Assembly (NCBI GenBank): GCA_031291305.1
Contig: JARLJH010000063.1
Span: forward strand, 81,388 to 145,387
Length of the DNA stretch: 64,000 bases
Reading direction: 5' to 3'
Source: Rhodoferax sp.
GTDB taxonomy: Bacteria > Pseudomonadota > Gammaproteobacteria > Burkholderiales > Burkholderiaceae_C
The translations under genes were made by a program, and so were the position numbers. Below are positions 43,996 to 52,480 of the stretch, in pieces. The notes beneath the pieces were generated by a model. That model worked only from the letters and a program-made list of their open reading frames with translations, did no database searches and was not told the DNA's origin. Position 1 is the first letter of the stretch, and the number at the start of each line of letters is the position of its first letter.

Positions 43996-44107
43996 GCGGG
44001 ACAGACCGCAGTACGCAAAGTGACCCTGCTCTGCCCTCGACTAACCTGAAACTTTGCGGGACAGACCGCAGTACACGAAGTGACCCAGCTCTGTCCTCAA
44101 CTGATTA
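43996..44107. repeat. Tandem pair of GGGACAGA palindromic elements
   Basis: Two nearly identical units of about 50 nt with a 60-nt period (43996 and 44056) read GCGGGACAGACCGCAGTAC, then GTGACCC, then GCTCTG(C/T)CCTC. GGGACAGA at the start and TCTGTCC at the end of unit two are inverted, so each unit can fold as a hairpin, as REP/BIME elements do. The second unit ends 3 nt before the prlC ATG and would be in its leader. Confidence 0.8.
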
Positions 44108-44109
44108 AT

Positions 44110-46173
44110 ATGACCAATCCCCTGCTCTCTTTTGACGATTTACCACTGTTTGACCAGATTCGACCGGAGCACGTTGAACCGGCTATTGACCAACTGCTGA
44201 CACGTGCCAATCAGGCCTTGGAAGTAGTGACCGCACCAACGTTTGCGGCCAGTTGGGATGCCATGGCCCGCGTACTGGACGTCGCCACCGAACAGCTATC
44301 GCGCGCCTGGGGCTCGGTCAGCCACCTCAACAGCGTGGCAGACACACCGGAACTGCGCGCCGCGTTCAATGCCGCTCTGCCAAAAGTCACCGAGTTTTAC
44401 ACCCGCCTGGGTGCCGATGAGCGTCTGTTCGCCAAGTACAAGGCCATCGCAGCCGAAACGCTCAACCCCGAGCAACGCCAAGCGCACAAGAACGCACTGC
44501 GCAACTTTGTGCTCGGGGGCGCTGAACTGCAAGGCGCTGCCCGCGAGCGCTTCGCCGCCATTCAGGAACTGCAGGCCGCTGCCAGCCAGAAATTCAGCGA
44601 AAACGCGCTGGATGCTACAGACGCCTTTGCCTACTACGCCACCGCGGAAGAACTGGAGGGTGTACCTCACGACATCGTGCAAGCTGCACAATCCAGCGCA
44701 CAGGCTGAAGGCCAAGAGGGCTACAAGCTGACCCTAAAAATGCCCTGCTACCTGCCCATCATGCAGTTCGCCAACAGCAGCGCCCTGCGCGAGAAGCTGT
44801 ACCGGGCCTATGTGACCCGCGCTTCCAGCCAGGCCGATGAAAGTGCGCAGAAGTTTGACAACTCCGCCCTGATCAACGAGTTGCTAGCCCTGCGTCTGGA
44901 AGAAGCACAACTGCTGGGACAGGCAAATTTTGCGGCGTTATCGGTGATTCCCAAGATGGCCGAATCACCAGACCAGGTCATCAGCTTCCTGCGCGACCTG
45001 GCCAAACGTGCCAAGCCCTTCGCCGAAAAAGACTTGGCGGATATGCGCGCTTTTGCTGCTGAACACCTGAGCCTGCCCGACCCGCAATCCTGGGACTGGC
45101 CGTATGTGAGCGAAAAACTCAAGGAAGCGCGCTACGCCTTCAATGAGCAGGAGGTCAAGCAATACTTCCCGCTGCCCACAGTATTGGATGGCCTGTTCAA
45201 GATCGTCGAAACCTTGTTTGAAGTGCAGATTCGTGAGGACCACGCCCCGGTATGGCATGAGGACGTGCGCTTTTTCCGTATCCAGCGTCCAAGCGCACAG
45301 AGCGGTGATGCCACACCGACACTGGTCGGCCAGTTCTACCTCGACCCAACGGCGCGCAATGGCAAACGCGGTGGCGCCTGGATGGACGATGTCCGCGCCC
45401 GCTGGTTGCGTCCCGACACCCATGAACTGCAAACCCCGGTGGCGCATCTGGTGTGCAACTTTGCCGCCAGCGTGGCAGGCCGACCCGCCCTGCTCACGCA
45501 CGACGATGTGACCACTCTGTTCCACGAATTCGGACACGGTCTGCACCACATGCTGACCCAGGTGAACGAAAAAGATGTGTCAGGCATCAGCGGCGTGGAA
45601 TGGGACGCTGTGGAGTTACCCAGCCAGTTCATGGAGAACTTCTGCTGGGAATGGAACGTGCTGAAAAACATGACCGCCCACGTCGATACTGACCAGCCTC
45701 TGCCACGCGCGCTGTTTGACAAGATGCTGGCCGCCAAGAACTTCCAGAGCGGCATGCAGACGCTGCGCCAGATCGAGTTTTCGCTGTTTGACATGCTGCT
45801 GCACAGCGCCCATGATCCAGCGCAGGACATCATGCCGCTGCTGCAACAAGTGCGAGACGAAGTCGCCGTACTGCAACCACCCACATGGTCACGCACGGCA
45901 CACACCTTCAGCCATATCTTTGCTGGCGGTTACGCTGCAGGCTATTACAGCTATAAGTGGGCAGAAGTGCTGAGCGCCGATGCTTACGCTGCGTTTGAAG
46001 AAACCGTTGGTGCAGATGGTTTGCCCAGCGCAGAGACGGGCAGGCGCTATCGTCAAGCTATTTTGGAAGCTGGTGGCAGCCGCCCAGCCATTGAGTCGTT
46101 CAAGGCTTTCCGCGGCCGGGAGCCGACGCTGGATGCACTGCTCCGGCATCAAGGGATGGTTCAAACGAGTTAA
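44110..46173 (+). CDS. prlC: Oligopeptidase A, M3 zinc metallopeptidase
   Basis: A 687-residue cytoplasmic oligopeptidase degrading short peptides, including cleaved signal peptides. The zinc motif HEFGHGLHHML lies near residue 470, followed by the third-ligand region ELPSQFMENFCWE, and the C-terminal substrate loop HTFSHIFAGGYAAGYYSYKWAEVL; all are diagnostic of M3A peptidases. ATG at 44110 (MTNPLLSFDDLPLFDQI) is typical of the family, whereas a GTG at 44080 lies inside the repeat and adds ten unrelated residues. It is 9 nt upstream of the glutaredoxin-like gene. Confidence 0.95.
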   Translation: MTNPLLSFDDLPLFDQIRPEHVEPAIDQLLTRANQALEVVTAPTFAASWDAMARVLDVATEQLSRAWGSVSHLNSVADTPELRAAFNAALPKVTEFYTRLGADERLFAKYKAIAAETLNPEQRQAHKNALRNFVLGGAELQGAARERFAAIQELQAAASQKFSENALDATDAFAYYATAEELEGVPHDIVQAAQSSAQAEGQEGYKLTLKMPCYLPIMQFANSSALREKLYRAYVTRASSQADESAQKFDNSALINELLALRLEEAQLLGQANFAALSVIPKMAESPDQVISFLRDLAKRAKPFAEKDLADMRAFAAEHLSLPDPQSWDWPYVSEKLKEARYAFNEQEVKQYFPLPTVLDGLFKIVETLFEVQIREDHAPVWHEDVRFFRIQRPSAQSGDATPTLVGQFYLDPTARNGKRGGAWMDDVRARWLRPDTHELQTPVAHLVCNFAASVAGRPALLTHDDVTTLFHEFGHGLHHMLTQVNEKDVSGISGVEWDAVELPSQFMENFCWEWNVLKNMTAHVDTDQPLPRALFDKMLAAKNFQSGMQTLRQIEFSLFDMLLHSAHDPAQDIMPLLQQVRDEVAVLQPPTWSRTAHTFSHIFAGGYAAGYYSYKWAEVLSADAYAAFEETVGADGLPSAETGRRYRQAILEAGGSRPAIESFKAFRGREPTLDALLRHQGMVQTS

Positions 46174-46182
46174 GGAGGCCCC

Positions 46183-46872
46183 ATGGCAGATATTCAACAC
46201 AACGCTGATTTATATGCTCAAAAACCCCTGAAGCCCTTATCTAGATTGGGCTATGCGCTATGTTTTTTCGCATTGGCAGCGCTGGCCAACACGAGCTTGC
46301 AAGCCCAGACGCTGTACCGTATCGTCGGACCAGATGGACGCATCACGTTCTCGGACAAGCCGCCCACCACGCCTGCCAAGGTCACTGAGTTGAGCGCTGA
46401 CGGCGCAAACGTTGGAGCCGCCAATGCGACTCTGCCCTATGAGCTGCGCCAGGTTGCCAGCAAATACCCGGTCACGCTGTTTACCTCCAAAGACTGTGCG
46501 CCCTGCGATCAAGGTCGCACCATGCTGCGCAGTAGAGGTATTCCGTTTGCCGAAAAAACCATCAACACCAACGAGGATGCCGAGTCGCTCAAACGCCTCG
46601 CTGACACCACATCACTGCCTGTATTGACGATTGGCGGACAGCAGATCAAGGGTTATTCGGCGCCGGAATGGACGCAGTATCTGAACGCGGCGGGTTATCC
46701 CGCAAGCAGCGGACTGCCCCCCAGTTACCGCTACGCTGCACCCAGCCCATTGGTGACGGTCAAAGTACCTGCAGCACCCGCCGCCGCTGCTGAGCCCACC
46801 CCCAAAACGCCAGCAACCGTTGCGCCGCGACCGCGCGCAACCCCGGACAACCCGGCCGGTATCCAGTTCTGA
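46183..46872 (+). CDS. Exported DUF4124-glutaredoxin fusion protein
   Basis: A 229-residue protein. The N-terminus has an unusually long polar start (1-22) before a hydrophobic segment (LGYALCFFALAALANTSLQA, about 22-41), so it is secreted or anchored. A DUF4124-like block (QTLYRIVGPDGRITFSDKPP) is followed by a glutaredoxin-like domain (about 90-170) with redox motif CAPC in TSKDCAPCDQGR, TSLPVLTIGG and GYSAPEW. The tail is Ala/Pro-rich. Probably a periplasmic thiol-disulphide protein. Overlap of the first codons with repeat-like sequence may explain the odd N-terminus. Co-transcribed with prlC; a strong terminator follows. Confidence 0.8.
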   Translation: MADIQHNADLYAQKPLKPLSRLGYALCFFALAALANTSLQAQTLYRIVGPDGRITFSDKPPTTPAKVTELSADGANVGAANATLPYELRQVASKYPVTLFTSKDCAPCDQGRTMLRSRGIPFAEKTINTNEDAESLKRLADTTSLPVLTIGGQQIKGYSAPEWTQYLNAAGYPASSGLPPSYRYAAPSPLVTVKVPAAPAAAAEPTPKTPATVAPRPRATPDNPAGIQF

Positions 46873-46891
46873 GCGTCAGTCCGCCCACAAC

Positions 46892-46925
46892 AAAAAGCCC
46901 CTGTCAAACGATCAGGGGCTTTTTT
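46892..46925. terminator. Bidirectional Rho-independent terminator
   Basis: AAAAAGCCCCTG and CAGGGGCTTTTTT form a stem of about 12 bp with a 9-nt loop and T-runs in both directions. It separates the convergent glutaredoxin-like gene and the nitronate-monooxygenase-like gene. Confidence 0.9.
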
Positions 46926-46957
46926 ATTATCTGAATGCAGCTATTTGCCTGCCGCCA

Positions 46958-48202
46958 TCAGGCTGGCAAAGCGATCTGATGATCCACGCTGTACAGGTAG
47001 TCGTTGAAGATATGCTCAGCCGTGAGCAACTGGTAGCTGCCATCGGCATTTTTGCGCGTCGTGTCTTTCAGGCGGTAGGTGTAATGGCCGCAGGTCCACA
47101 GCTTGAAGTTGCGCATCTGCGTGCACAGGCAGGTTTTGTCCATGACGTGGATGTTTTTGCCGTCCGGGTGCAAAGCGAGTTCGCGGTTGTAGGCGGTGAT
47201 GTAGGCGCAGTTGCCATTGCCATCCAGCAAATACCCGTATGACTCGCAATTGGGGCGAATACCGTCGCCAATGGCCGGTGACCCTTTGAGCATGCGCATT
47301 GGGTAGCCAGTGGGCGAAATGGTGTTGACGACGATGTCGTCCTCGTTGGCGCGGTAGTAGTCCTGCTTCACATCGTCGGGCAGACCACATTCACGGGCCA
47401 CGGTGAAACGGGTCGCCACCTGCACGGCGGCCGAGCCGGACTCCAGGAAAGACACGGCGTCGCTGCCGGTAAAAACACCACCCGCAGCAATCACCGGAAT
47501 ATCGAGTTGTTCGTCCTTGATGAACTTGATGACTTCAGCAATGATGGTGGCCAGATCAAACTGCGCCCAGTCCAGGCCAAACCCCAAGTGACCACCAGCC
47601 AGCGGGCCTTCCACCACCACAAAGTCTGGCTTGCGATCCAGCCGCGCGTTCTTACGCAAGAACAGTTGCAAAGCGCGCACGCTGGAGACGATGATGCCCA
47701 GCTTGGCGTCACGAAAACGCGGGTGGTCAGCAATCAAGCCAAATGAGCCCAGATGCAAACCGGCGCTCAGGGTGATACCGTCAACACCCGCGTCCAGCGC
47801 CGAAGCCATGCGCACCTGCAGCGTCTCGCGCGGGCCGTTCATGGTCAGCTTTTCCATGCAATTCACAAAAATCAGGCCATCACCCTTTTTGGCTTCCATG
47901 GTGGAACCCACATGGTTACGCGTGGCTTCGGCCAGAATGTCCAGGTCAAATTTGACCTCCGACTTGTCGGCATTGAGGATGTTGTGCTTGTAGAGCTTGG
48001 TCTTGTCCTTGACAAAACTGGTGTCAAAGCGGCGGTCAGACACGTCGTTGACCATAGCGTCCGAGATGTGGCCAATACCGCCCAGACGGGCTGTTTCCAG
48101 GGCCAGTTCAGCCGTAGAAATATCGACACCCATCCCACCCACGATGATCGGCACGATCTCTTTTTTGCCAAACTTCAGGCGAAAGTCGTCAACACGTTTC
48201 AT
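46958..48202 (-). CDS. Nitronate monooxygenase-like FMN protein
   Basis: A 414-residue TIM-barrel flavoprotein of the 2-nitropropane dioxygenase / NPD family. Blocks are IIVGGMGVDIS at the N-terminus, VEGPLAGGHLGFG (phosphate-binding Gly-rich segment), IPVIAAGGVFTGSDAVSFLE and GSAAVQVATRFTVARE. The family oxidises alkyl nitronates; related members are enoyl reductases or of unknown role, and the C-terminal 80 residues (CESYGYLLDGNGNC, DKTCLCTQMRNFKLW) are a Cys-containing extension not present in the short class. The start is ATG at 48202. Monocistronic. Confidence 0.85.
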   Translation of the reverse strand: MKRVDDFRLKFGKKEIVPIIVGGMGVDISTAELALETARLGGIGHISDAMVNDVSDRRFDTSFVKDKTKLYKHNILNADKSEVKFDLDILAEATRNHVGSTMEAKKGDGLIFVNCMEKLTMNGPRETLQVRMASALDAGVDGITLSAGLHLGSFGLIADHPRFRDAKLGIIVSSVRALQLFLRKNARLDRKPDFVVVEGPLAGGHLGFGLDWAQFDLATIIAEVIKFIKDEQLDIPVIAAGGVFTGSDAVSFLESGSAAVQVATRFTVARECGLPDDVKQDYYRANEDDIVVNTISPTGYPMRMLKGSPAIGDGIRPNCESYGYLLDGNGNCAYITAYNRELALHPDGKNIHVMDKTCLCTQMRNFKLWTCGHYTYRLKDTTRKNADGSYQLLTAEHIFNDYLYSVDHQIALPA

Positions 48203-48484
48203 GAAAATCCTTGAGGCAGGGGCGTCTAAAGCGGCGCTGATGAATCACAGGCGAGCAGGTAAGAGGCCCAAAAAAAAGGCAGGGTGGAACGACCCCGCAA
48301 CCCGCTAATTCTACCCGCCCACCCCGGCGCCTCCGCTGGCAAAGCAATACCCATGACGTAGATAGATTCTTGCAGGGTGACACTTTGCGCAGCTTTTTCA
48401 AGCTCTGACTTGAACCTGACACAAGCCAGCCGTCTGCCCACACACCTGTGCGTGAAAATAGTCCGATCAACTTACGCCCGCATC

Positions 48485-49414
48485 ATGACACTGCCCTCCA
48501 CCACCCTCGCCCGGCACCAGCCCCTCACTGGGGTGCGCATTCTGAGTCTGAGCCTGAATCTGCCGGGTCCAGCAGCCATGCAGCGTCTGCAGAAAATGGG
48601 CGCCACCTGCGTCAAACTGGAGCCACCCGCACCGCAGGAATCCGGCGCCAGCGGTGTCGAACCCGGCATCACCGGCGACCCAATGAGCCTGTATAGCCCA
48701 GCCGCCTACCTGGCGTTGCATGACGGCATTCAGGTGCAAACCGTCAACCTCAAAACAGACGCGGGCCAAGCCAGGCTTCACGACGAACTGGCGCAGGCCG
48801 ACGTGCTGATGACCTCGTTTCGCCCCAGCGCCTTGCGCAAACTTGGGCTCGACTGGGCTGCCCTGCAGCCGCGCTACTCACAACTGTCGATGGTTGCCAT
48901 CGTCGGTGCGCCGGGCGCGCAGGCTGACCTGCCTGGTCATGATCTGACCTATGTGGCCGAAAACAACCTGATCACTGGCCTGGATCTACCCGCCACCTTG
49001 TACGCCGACATGAGCGGAGCGCTAATGGCCAGCGAAGCGGTGTTGCAGGCTTTGCTGGCTCAACGGCAATCCGGTCAAGGCTGTTTTCTGGAGGTAGCCT
49101 TGTCAGATGCCGCAGCGCACCTGGCTCTGCCACGTACCTGGGGTGCCACCCTGCCCGGCACGTTGCTGGGTGGCGGCCACGCCGGGTACCGGGTTTATCC
49201 GTGTCTGGATGGCCGAGTAGCGATGGCCGCGCTGGAGCCGCACTTTGCCCAATCACTTTGCACGGTGGCGGGCTTACCTTGGCACGGACCAGACATGATG
49301 CTGGAAGCTGACACCCACCAAGCGGTTGCCAGCTTTGTCGCAACACTCAGTTGCGACGCGCTGAAAACCCTGGCGGCAAAATACGACATCCCGCTGCATA
49401 CGCTACCAAATTGA
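48485..49414 (+). CDS. Short CaiB/BaiF family III CoA-transferase
   Basis: A 309-residue protein with the family III CoA-transferase fold start (LTGVRILSLSLNLPGPAAMQRLQKMGATCVKLEPP), the RPSALRKLGLDW block and GHDLTYVAENNLITG, where the Asp aligns with the catalytic aspartate. The family usually has about 380-410 residues, so this one lacks part of the small domain or C-terminus, though the frame is intact. It may be a genuine short subgroup, such as racemase-like members, rather than a broken gene. ATG at 48485 (MTLPSTTL) is preferred to an upstream in-frame start at 48377 that runs into non-coding sequence. Substrate unknown. Confidence 0.75.
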   Translation: MTLPSTTLARHQPLTGVRILSLSLNLPGPAAMQRLQKMGATCVKLEPPAPQESGASGVEPGITGDPMSLYSPAAYLALHDGIQVQTVNLKTDAGQARLHDELAQADVLMTSFRPSALRKLGLDWAALQPRYSQLSMVAIVGAPGAQADLPGHDLTYVAENNLITGLDLPATLYADMSGALMASEAVLQALLAQRQSGQGCFLEVALSDAAAHLALPRTWGATLPGTLLGGGHAGYRVYPCLDGRVAMAALEPHFAQSLCTVAGLPWHGPDMMLEADTHQAVASFVATLSCDALKTLAAKYDIPLHTLPN

Positions 49415-49435
49415 TATCAGGCTATCAAGATATCA
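49412..49435 (+). other. Hairpin overlapping the CoA-transferase stop codon
   Basis: TGATATC (49412-49418, including the TGA stop) and GATATCA (49429-49435) are inverted 7-bp arms. There is no T-run. It may protect the 3' end or be a decayed repeat copy. Confidence 0.3.
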
Positions 49436-49499
49436 CCTGGGCAGCAGAGAAAAAAGATCATCACTTCTGCAAATCTTTCCAACGATCTCCAGGCATGCC

Positions 49500-51026
49500 T
49501 CATTCGTAGACCATTTCGTCATCAACAAGTTCTCTGTTGGGCTTGTGAACCAGGCTGGAATACAGAAAACCGAGCATAAACACGAGGAACGGCAACAGCA
49601 CCAGAGACCAACCCAGCCCGCTCAATCCCCATTGCGTGGTGGTCGGGTCAACGCCTTCGGCCACGGCGCCAGAAAGCAAACCAAAGCGAGACATCAGCAA
49701 ATACTGTCCAAGCACCAAACCGGTTACCGCAAGCATCGGTGCCACCTTGGCCGTAAAGACGCCCTCTTCTCCTGGGTGGCGATGGAAAAATGCCACCACC
49801 GCAAAGCAAACCAGAATTTCGATCAACAAGATGGCAACCACCGCGACGCCGCTGAACCAAAAGAACATGTTGAGCACGGGGTCCAGGCCAGCCATGGCAA
49901 AAACAAGTATGACCAAACCGGCAATGACCGACGTCAACAGCGCAGCATGGCCCGGTGCACCAAACCTATTGACTTTCGAAAGCGCATGCGGGAGCTCCCC
50001 GCCACGACTAAGCGCAAAGAAATAGCGGCTCGCGGAGTTCTGGAAGGCCAATAACCCTGCGAACAAGCTTGACATCACCAAAATGCTCATCGCAGTGGCC
50101 ATCCATGCCCCTACATATTGTTTTGCCAAGTGAAATAGCACGGCTGCGGGCTCCGTCAAAGGCACTTTATCCACCGTGGTCAATTCCAGCGTCTTTTCAA
50201 CGACTTTCGAAGCTCCCAGGCCGGTCACAACTGAAAACGAGGTCAAGGCAAACAGCAAGGTGATGACACACACGGACAGGTAGGTGGCGAGAGGAACGGT
50301 TTTCTTTGGATTTTTGGATTCCTCGCCATAAATCGCAGTAGCCTCAAACCCGATGAAGGATGCAAACGCAAAGGCAAGCGCAATGCCAGCAGATCCAGTC
50401 AATCCACCCGCAAAAATGGCCGCAGGACTAAACGAGGCTGCAAATTGAAGCCCTTCTGGCCCTCCATTGGACAAAATGGCTACCGATGTCACCAGCAGGC
50501 TCAACAATTCCAGCAGCATCAATAAACCAAGAATCTTGGCACCCACATCCACCTGGCATAAGGACAACAGAGTCACGAGAACCCACGCCACAGTGGTCCA
50601 GCCCCACCAAGGAAGAATGCCGACCTGCCCGGCAATCAGGCCGCCTAAGAAGCCATAAATAGACAGTTGAATTGTGAGGTAGGCCAGGATGGAAACAAGC
50701 GCCGAGCCGACACCAAAATTCGACCCCAGACCACGACCGATGTAGGCAAAAAAAGCACCCGCATTGGTCACTTGATGGCTCATGGCAGCATAGCCCACGC
50801 TGAACAATAACAAGGTCAAACCCACCACCAGATACGCACCCGGTGCGGCCGCACCACTGCCAAGCGCGATGGAAGGCGGCAATGCCCCCGTCATGCCGAC
50901 CAGCGGTGCGGCAGCTGCCACGACAAAAAAGACGATCTCCGTGACGCCCAGCTTACCTGCACGTAGAGATTCACTAGGATCATGAGCAGCGTGTGATATG
51001 CCGCTTGAAGTATTGCGCTGGTTCAT
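49500..51026 (-). CDS. APC-superfamily amino acid/amine permease
   Basis: A 508-residue secondary transporter with about 12 membrane helices. The APC pattern is clear: first helix with VVAAAAPLVGMTGALPPSIALG, then ALAFAFASFIGFEATAIYGEESKNPKKTVP, which is the conserved FEA...EE..NP segment of amino acid/polyamine permeases. The N- and C-terminal tails are hydrophilic. The ATG at 51026 has AGGAAA 6 nt upstream. Its neighbours (AraC/FeaR-like regulator, PuuB-like oxidase) suggest an amine or amino acid substrate that the oxidase degrades. Same strand as the regulator gene, 280 nt downstream of it. Confidence 0.85.
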   Translation of the reverse strand: MNQRNTSSGISHAAHDPSESLRAGKLGVTEIVFFVVAAAAPLVGMTGALPPSIALGSGAAAPGAYLVVGLTLLLFSVGYAAMSHQVTNAGAFFAYIGRGLGSNFGVGSALVSILAYLTIQLSIYGFLGGLIAGQVGILPWWGWTTVAWVLVTLLSLCQVDVGAKILGLLMLLELLSLLVTSVAILSNGGPEGLQFAASFSPAAIFAGGLTGSAGIALAFAFASFIGFEATAIYGEESKNPKKTVPLATYLSVCVITLLFALTSFSVVTGLGASKVVEKTLELTTVDKVPLTEPAAVLFHLAKQYVGAWMATAMSILVMSSLFAGLLAFQNSASRYFFALSRGGELPHALSKVNRFGAPGHAALLTSVIAGLVILVFAMAGLDPVLNMFFWFSGVAVVAILLIEILVCFAVVAFFHRHPGEEGVFTAKVAPMLAVTGLVLGQYLLMSRFGLLSGAVAEGVDPTTTQWGLSGLGWSLVLLPFLVFMLGFLYSSLVHKPNRELVDDEMVYE

Positions 51027-51306
51027 TGATGTTTCCTGCGGTTAATTGATGAGCAAATGTCTGTTGCCACCACAAACAGCCTAAGGAAATAGTCTGATTG
51101 CAGCGTGCATCAATTGGAAAACATGCCTGTCAAACCGTCTTGCCGATTTCTGCCAATTCATTTGATTACCTGTGCCAGCCAAGTGCTGCGCCACAGTAAT
51201 CAATACCCTGCACATGGGCTGCCATGGCAGACAACCTTGCAACAAGCACCATTGGCTTGCTCAGTCGGTTGTCGGAGCGCCGAGCTGATGCAAACCGCTT
51301 GTAGGC

Positions 51307-52257
51307 TCAATGATGGGTTTGTGCCCGATAGTCGCGCGGCGCGACGTCAAATTGCTTTTTGAAGGATCGGCTGAAATGCGCCGAATCACTGAAGCCCCAG
51401 GTGTAGGCAATTTCCGTCACCGATTTATCCCGCAGCTGAAAGTTGCCCAAATCCGTGGCCGCACCACGCAACCTGGCCTGCTGGATATAGCGGCTGACAC
51501 TGTCGTCCTGGTCTTCAAACAAGCGGTACAACTGCCGCACAGAGATATTCAGCCGGTTGGCCACCTTCACCGGTGACAGGCAAGGATCAGCCAGTGACGA
51601 CTCAATGACTTTCTTGGCCTGGCGCAACAGGCATCCCTCCAAGCCCAGACTTTGCGCATGAATCGTCTCATCTGCAGCCTGCTTCAAGGCGGGCCCCAAG
51701 AGTGCCGTGAGCGCATCCTGCACAGCTGGTCCATCTCCGAAACTGGCATGGTGATCCAGTTCACCGGTACAGATTTGACCAACCAGCATATGAATCAGTC
51801 GCCCACTGGCACCGCTGCGTGAGAGTTTTCCGATGCGGTTGAGCCCTTGCGGCAAGAGCCGTTGCACTTGCTGGCGATCAAGGTGGATGGAAACATGCTC
51901 CATCAGTCCGAGGGGAATGATTTCGCAATCATTGGATGAGTCCATATAGGCTACGTCACCCGGAACCAAGTCAATGCTGACGCCCAATTGAGTCAGTTTG
52001 GAGCGCCCACTCTGCTGCACAACCAAAAAACAATTGGAATCATCCACCGCATCCGATTTGGTGCTATTGCGCAAACCGCGGCTCACAATTTGCCCCACAT
52101 TTGTGCGTATGCGCGTGAACTCAAGACCCGCCAAATCCTGCCTCAACACATGGCCAACAAAGATGGATTGATCGTCTGACGGCTTGGCTTCTATCTGGCC
52201 GCATGCCTGCCGAAGAGCGCTGTACCAATCGTTGAATTCCCGTAAATAGCTGTTCAT
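51307..52257 (-). CDS. FeaR-like AraC-family transcriptional regulator
   Basis: A 316-residue regulator. The N-terminal effector domain (about 20-195) fits the AraC_binding_2 group of FeaR, the regulator of E. coli aromatic amine oxidation (GRSKLTQLGVSIDLVPGDVAYMDSS). The C-terminal AraC domain (about 205-312) has two helix-turn-helix motifs: LSPVKVANRLNISVRQLYRLF and KSVTEIAYTWGFSDSAHFSRSFKKQF. ATG at 52257 has GAGG 7 nt upstream, while the in-frame ATG at 52293 has none. Divergent from the PuuB-like oxidase, with a dyad between them. Expected to be an activator responding to the amine or its aldehyde. Confidence 0.88.
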   Translation of the reverse strand: MNSYLREFNDWYSALRQACGQIEAKPSDDQSIFVGHVLRQDLAGLEFTRIRTNVGQIVSRGLRNSTKSDAVDDSNCFLVVQQSGRSKLTQLGVSIDLVPGDVAYMDSSNDCEIIPLGLMEHVSIHLDRQQVQRLLPQGLNRIGKLSRSGASGRLIHMLVGQICTGELDHHASFGDGPAVQDALTALLGPALKQAADETIHAQSLGLEGCLLRQAKKVIESSLADPCLSPVKVANRLNISVRQLYRLFEDQDDSVSRYIQQARLRGAATDLGNFQLRDKSVTEIAYTWGFSDSAHFSRSFKKQFDVAPRDYRAQTHH

Positions 52258-52325
52258 CGAATCCTCGCAAAAAGTCAATTCACAATCGCCCATTCATTGA
52301 CCAATTTTGCGCACTAAGGACGCAA

Positions 52326-52352
52326 GTTTTGTGCCGCCAATCGTCACAAAAC
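52326..52352. promoter_or_regulatory. Candidate operator in the araC-oxidase intergenic region
   Basis: GTTTTGTG (52326-52333) and CACAAAAC (52345-52352) are perfect 8-bp inverted arms 11 nt apart, about one helical turn centre to centre. It lies 69 nt from the regulator ATG and 129 nt from the oxidase ATG. AraC-type regulators usually bind direct repeats, so another regulator is also possible. Confidence 0.45.
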
Positions 52353-52480
52353 AAGCCATTCGGCCAGCATCAAAAACCACACCACTGGCACACCCAGTCA
52401 AGTTGCCCGGCACAAATTGGCAAGACAAAATCACCTTGCGTGGCATCCAATACGTATGCCTTCAACCAGCGCACATTGCC

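Noticed and set aside
52405-52425. Sigma-54 promoter upstream of the PuuB-like gene
   Set aside because: GG and GC elements are 9 nt apart rather than 10 and the TTGC box is missing.
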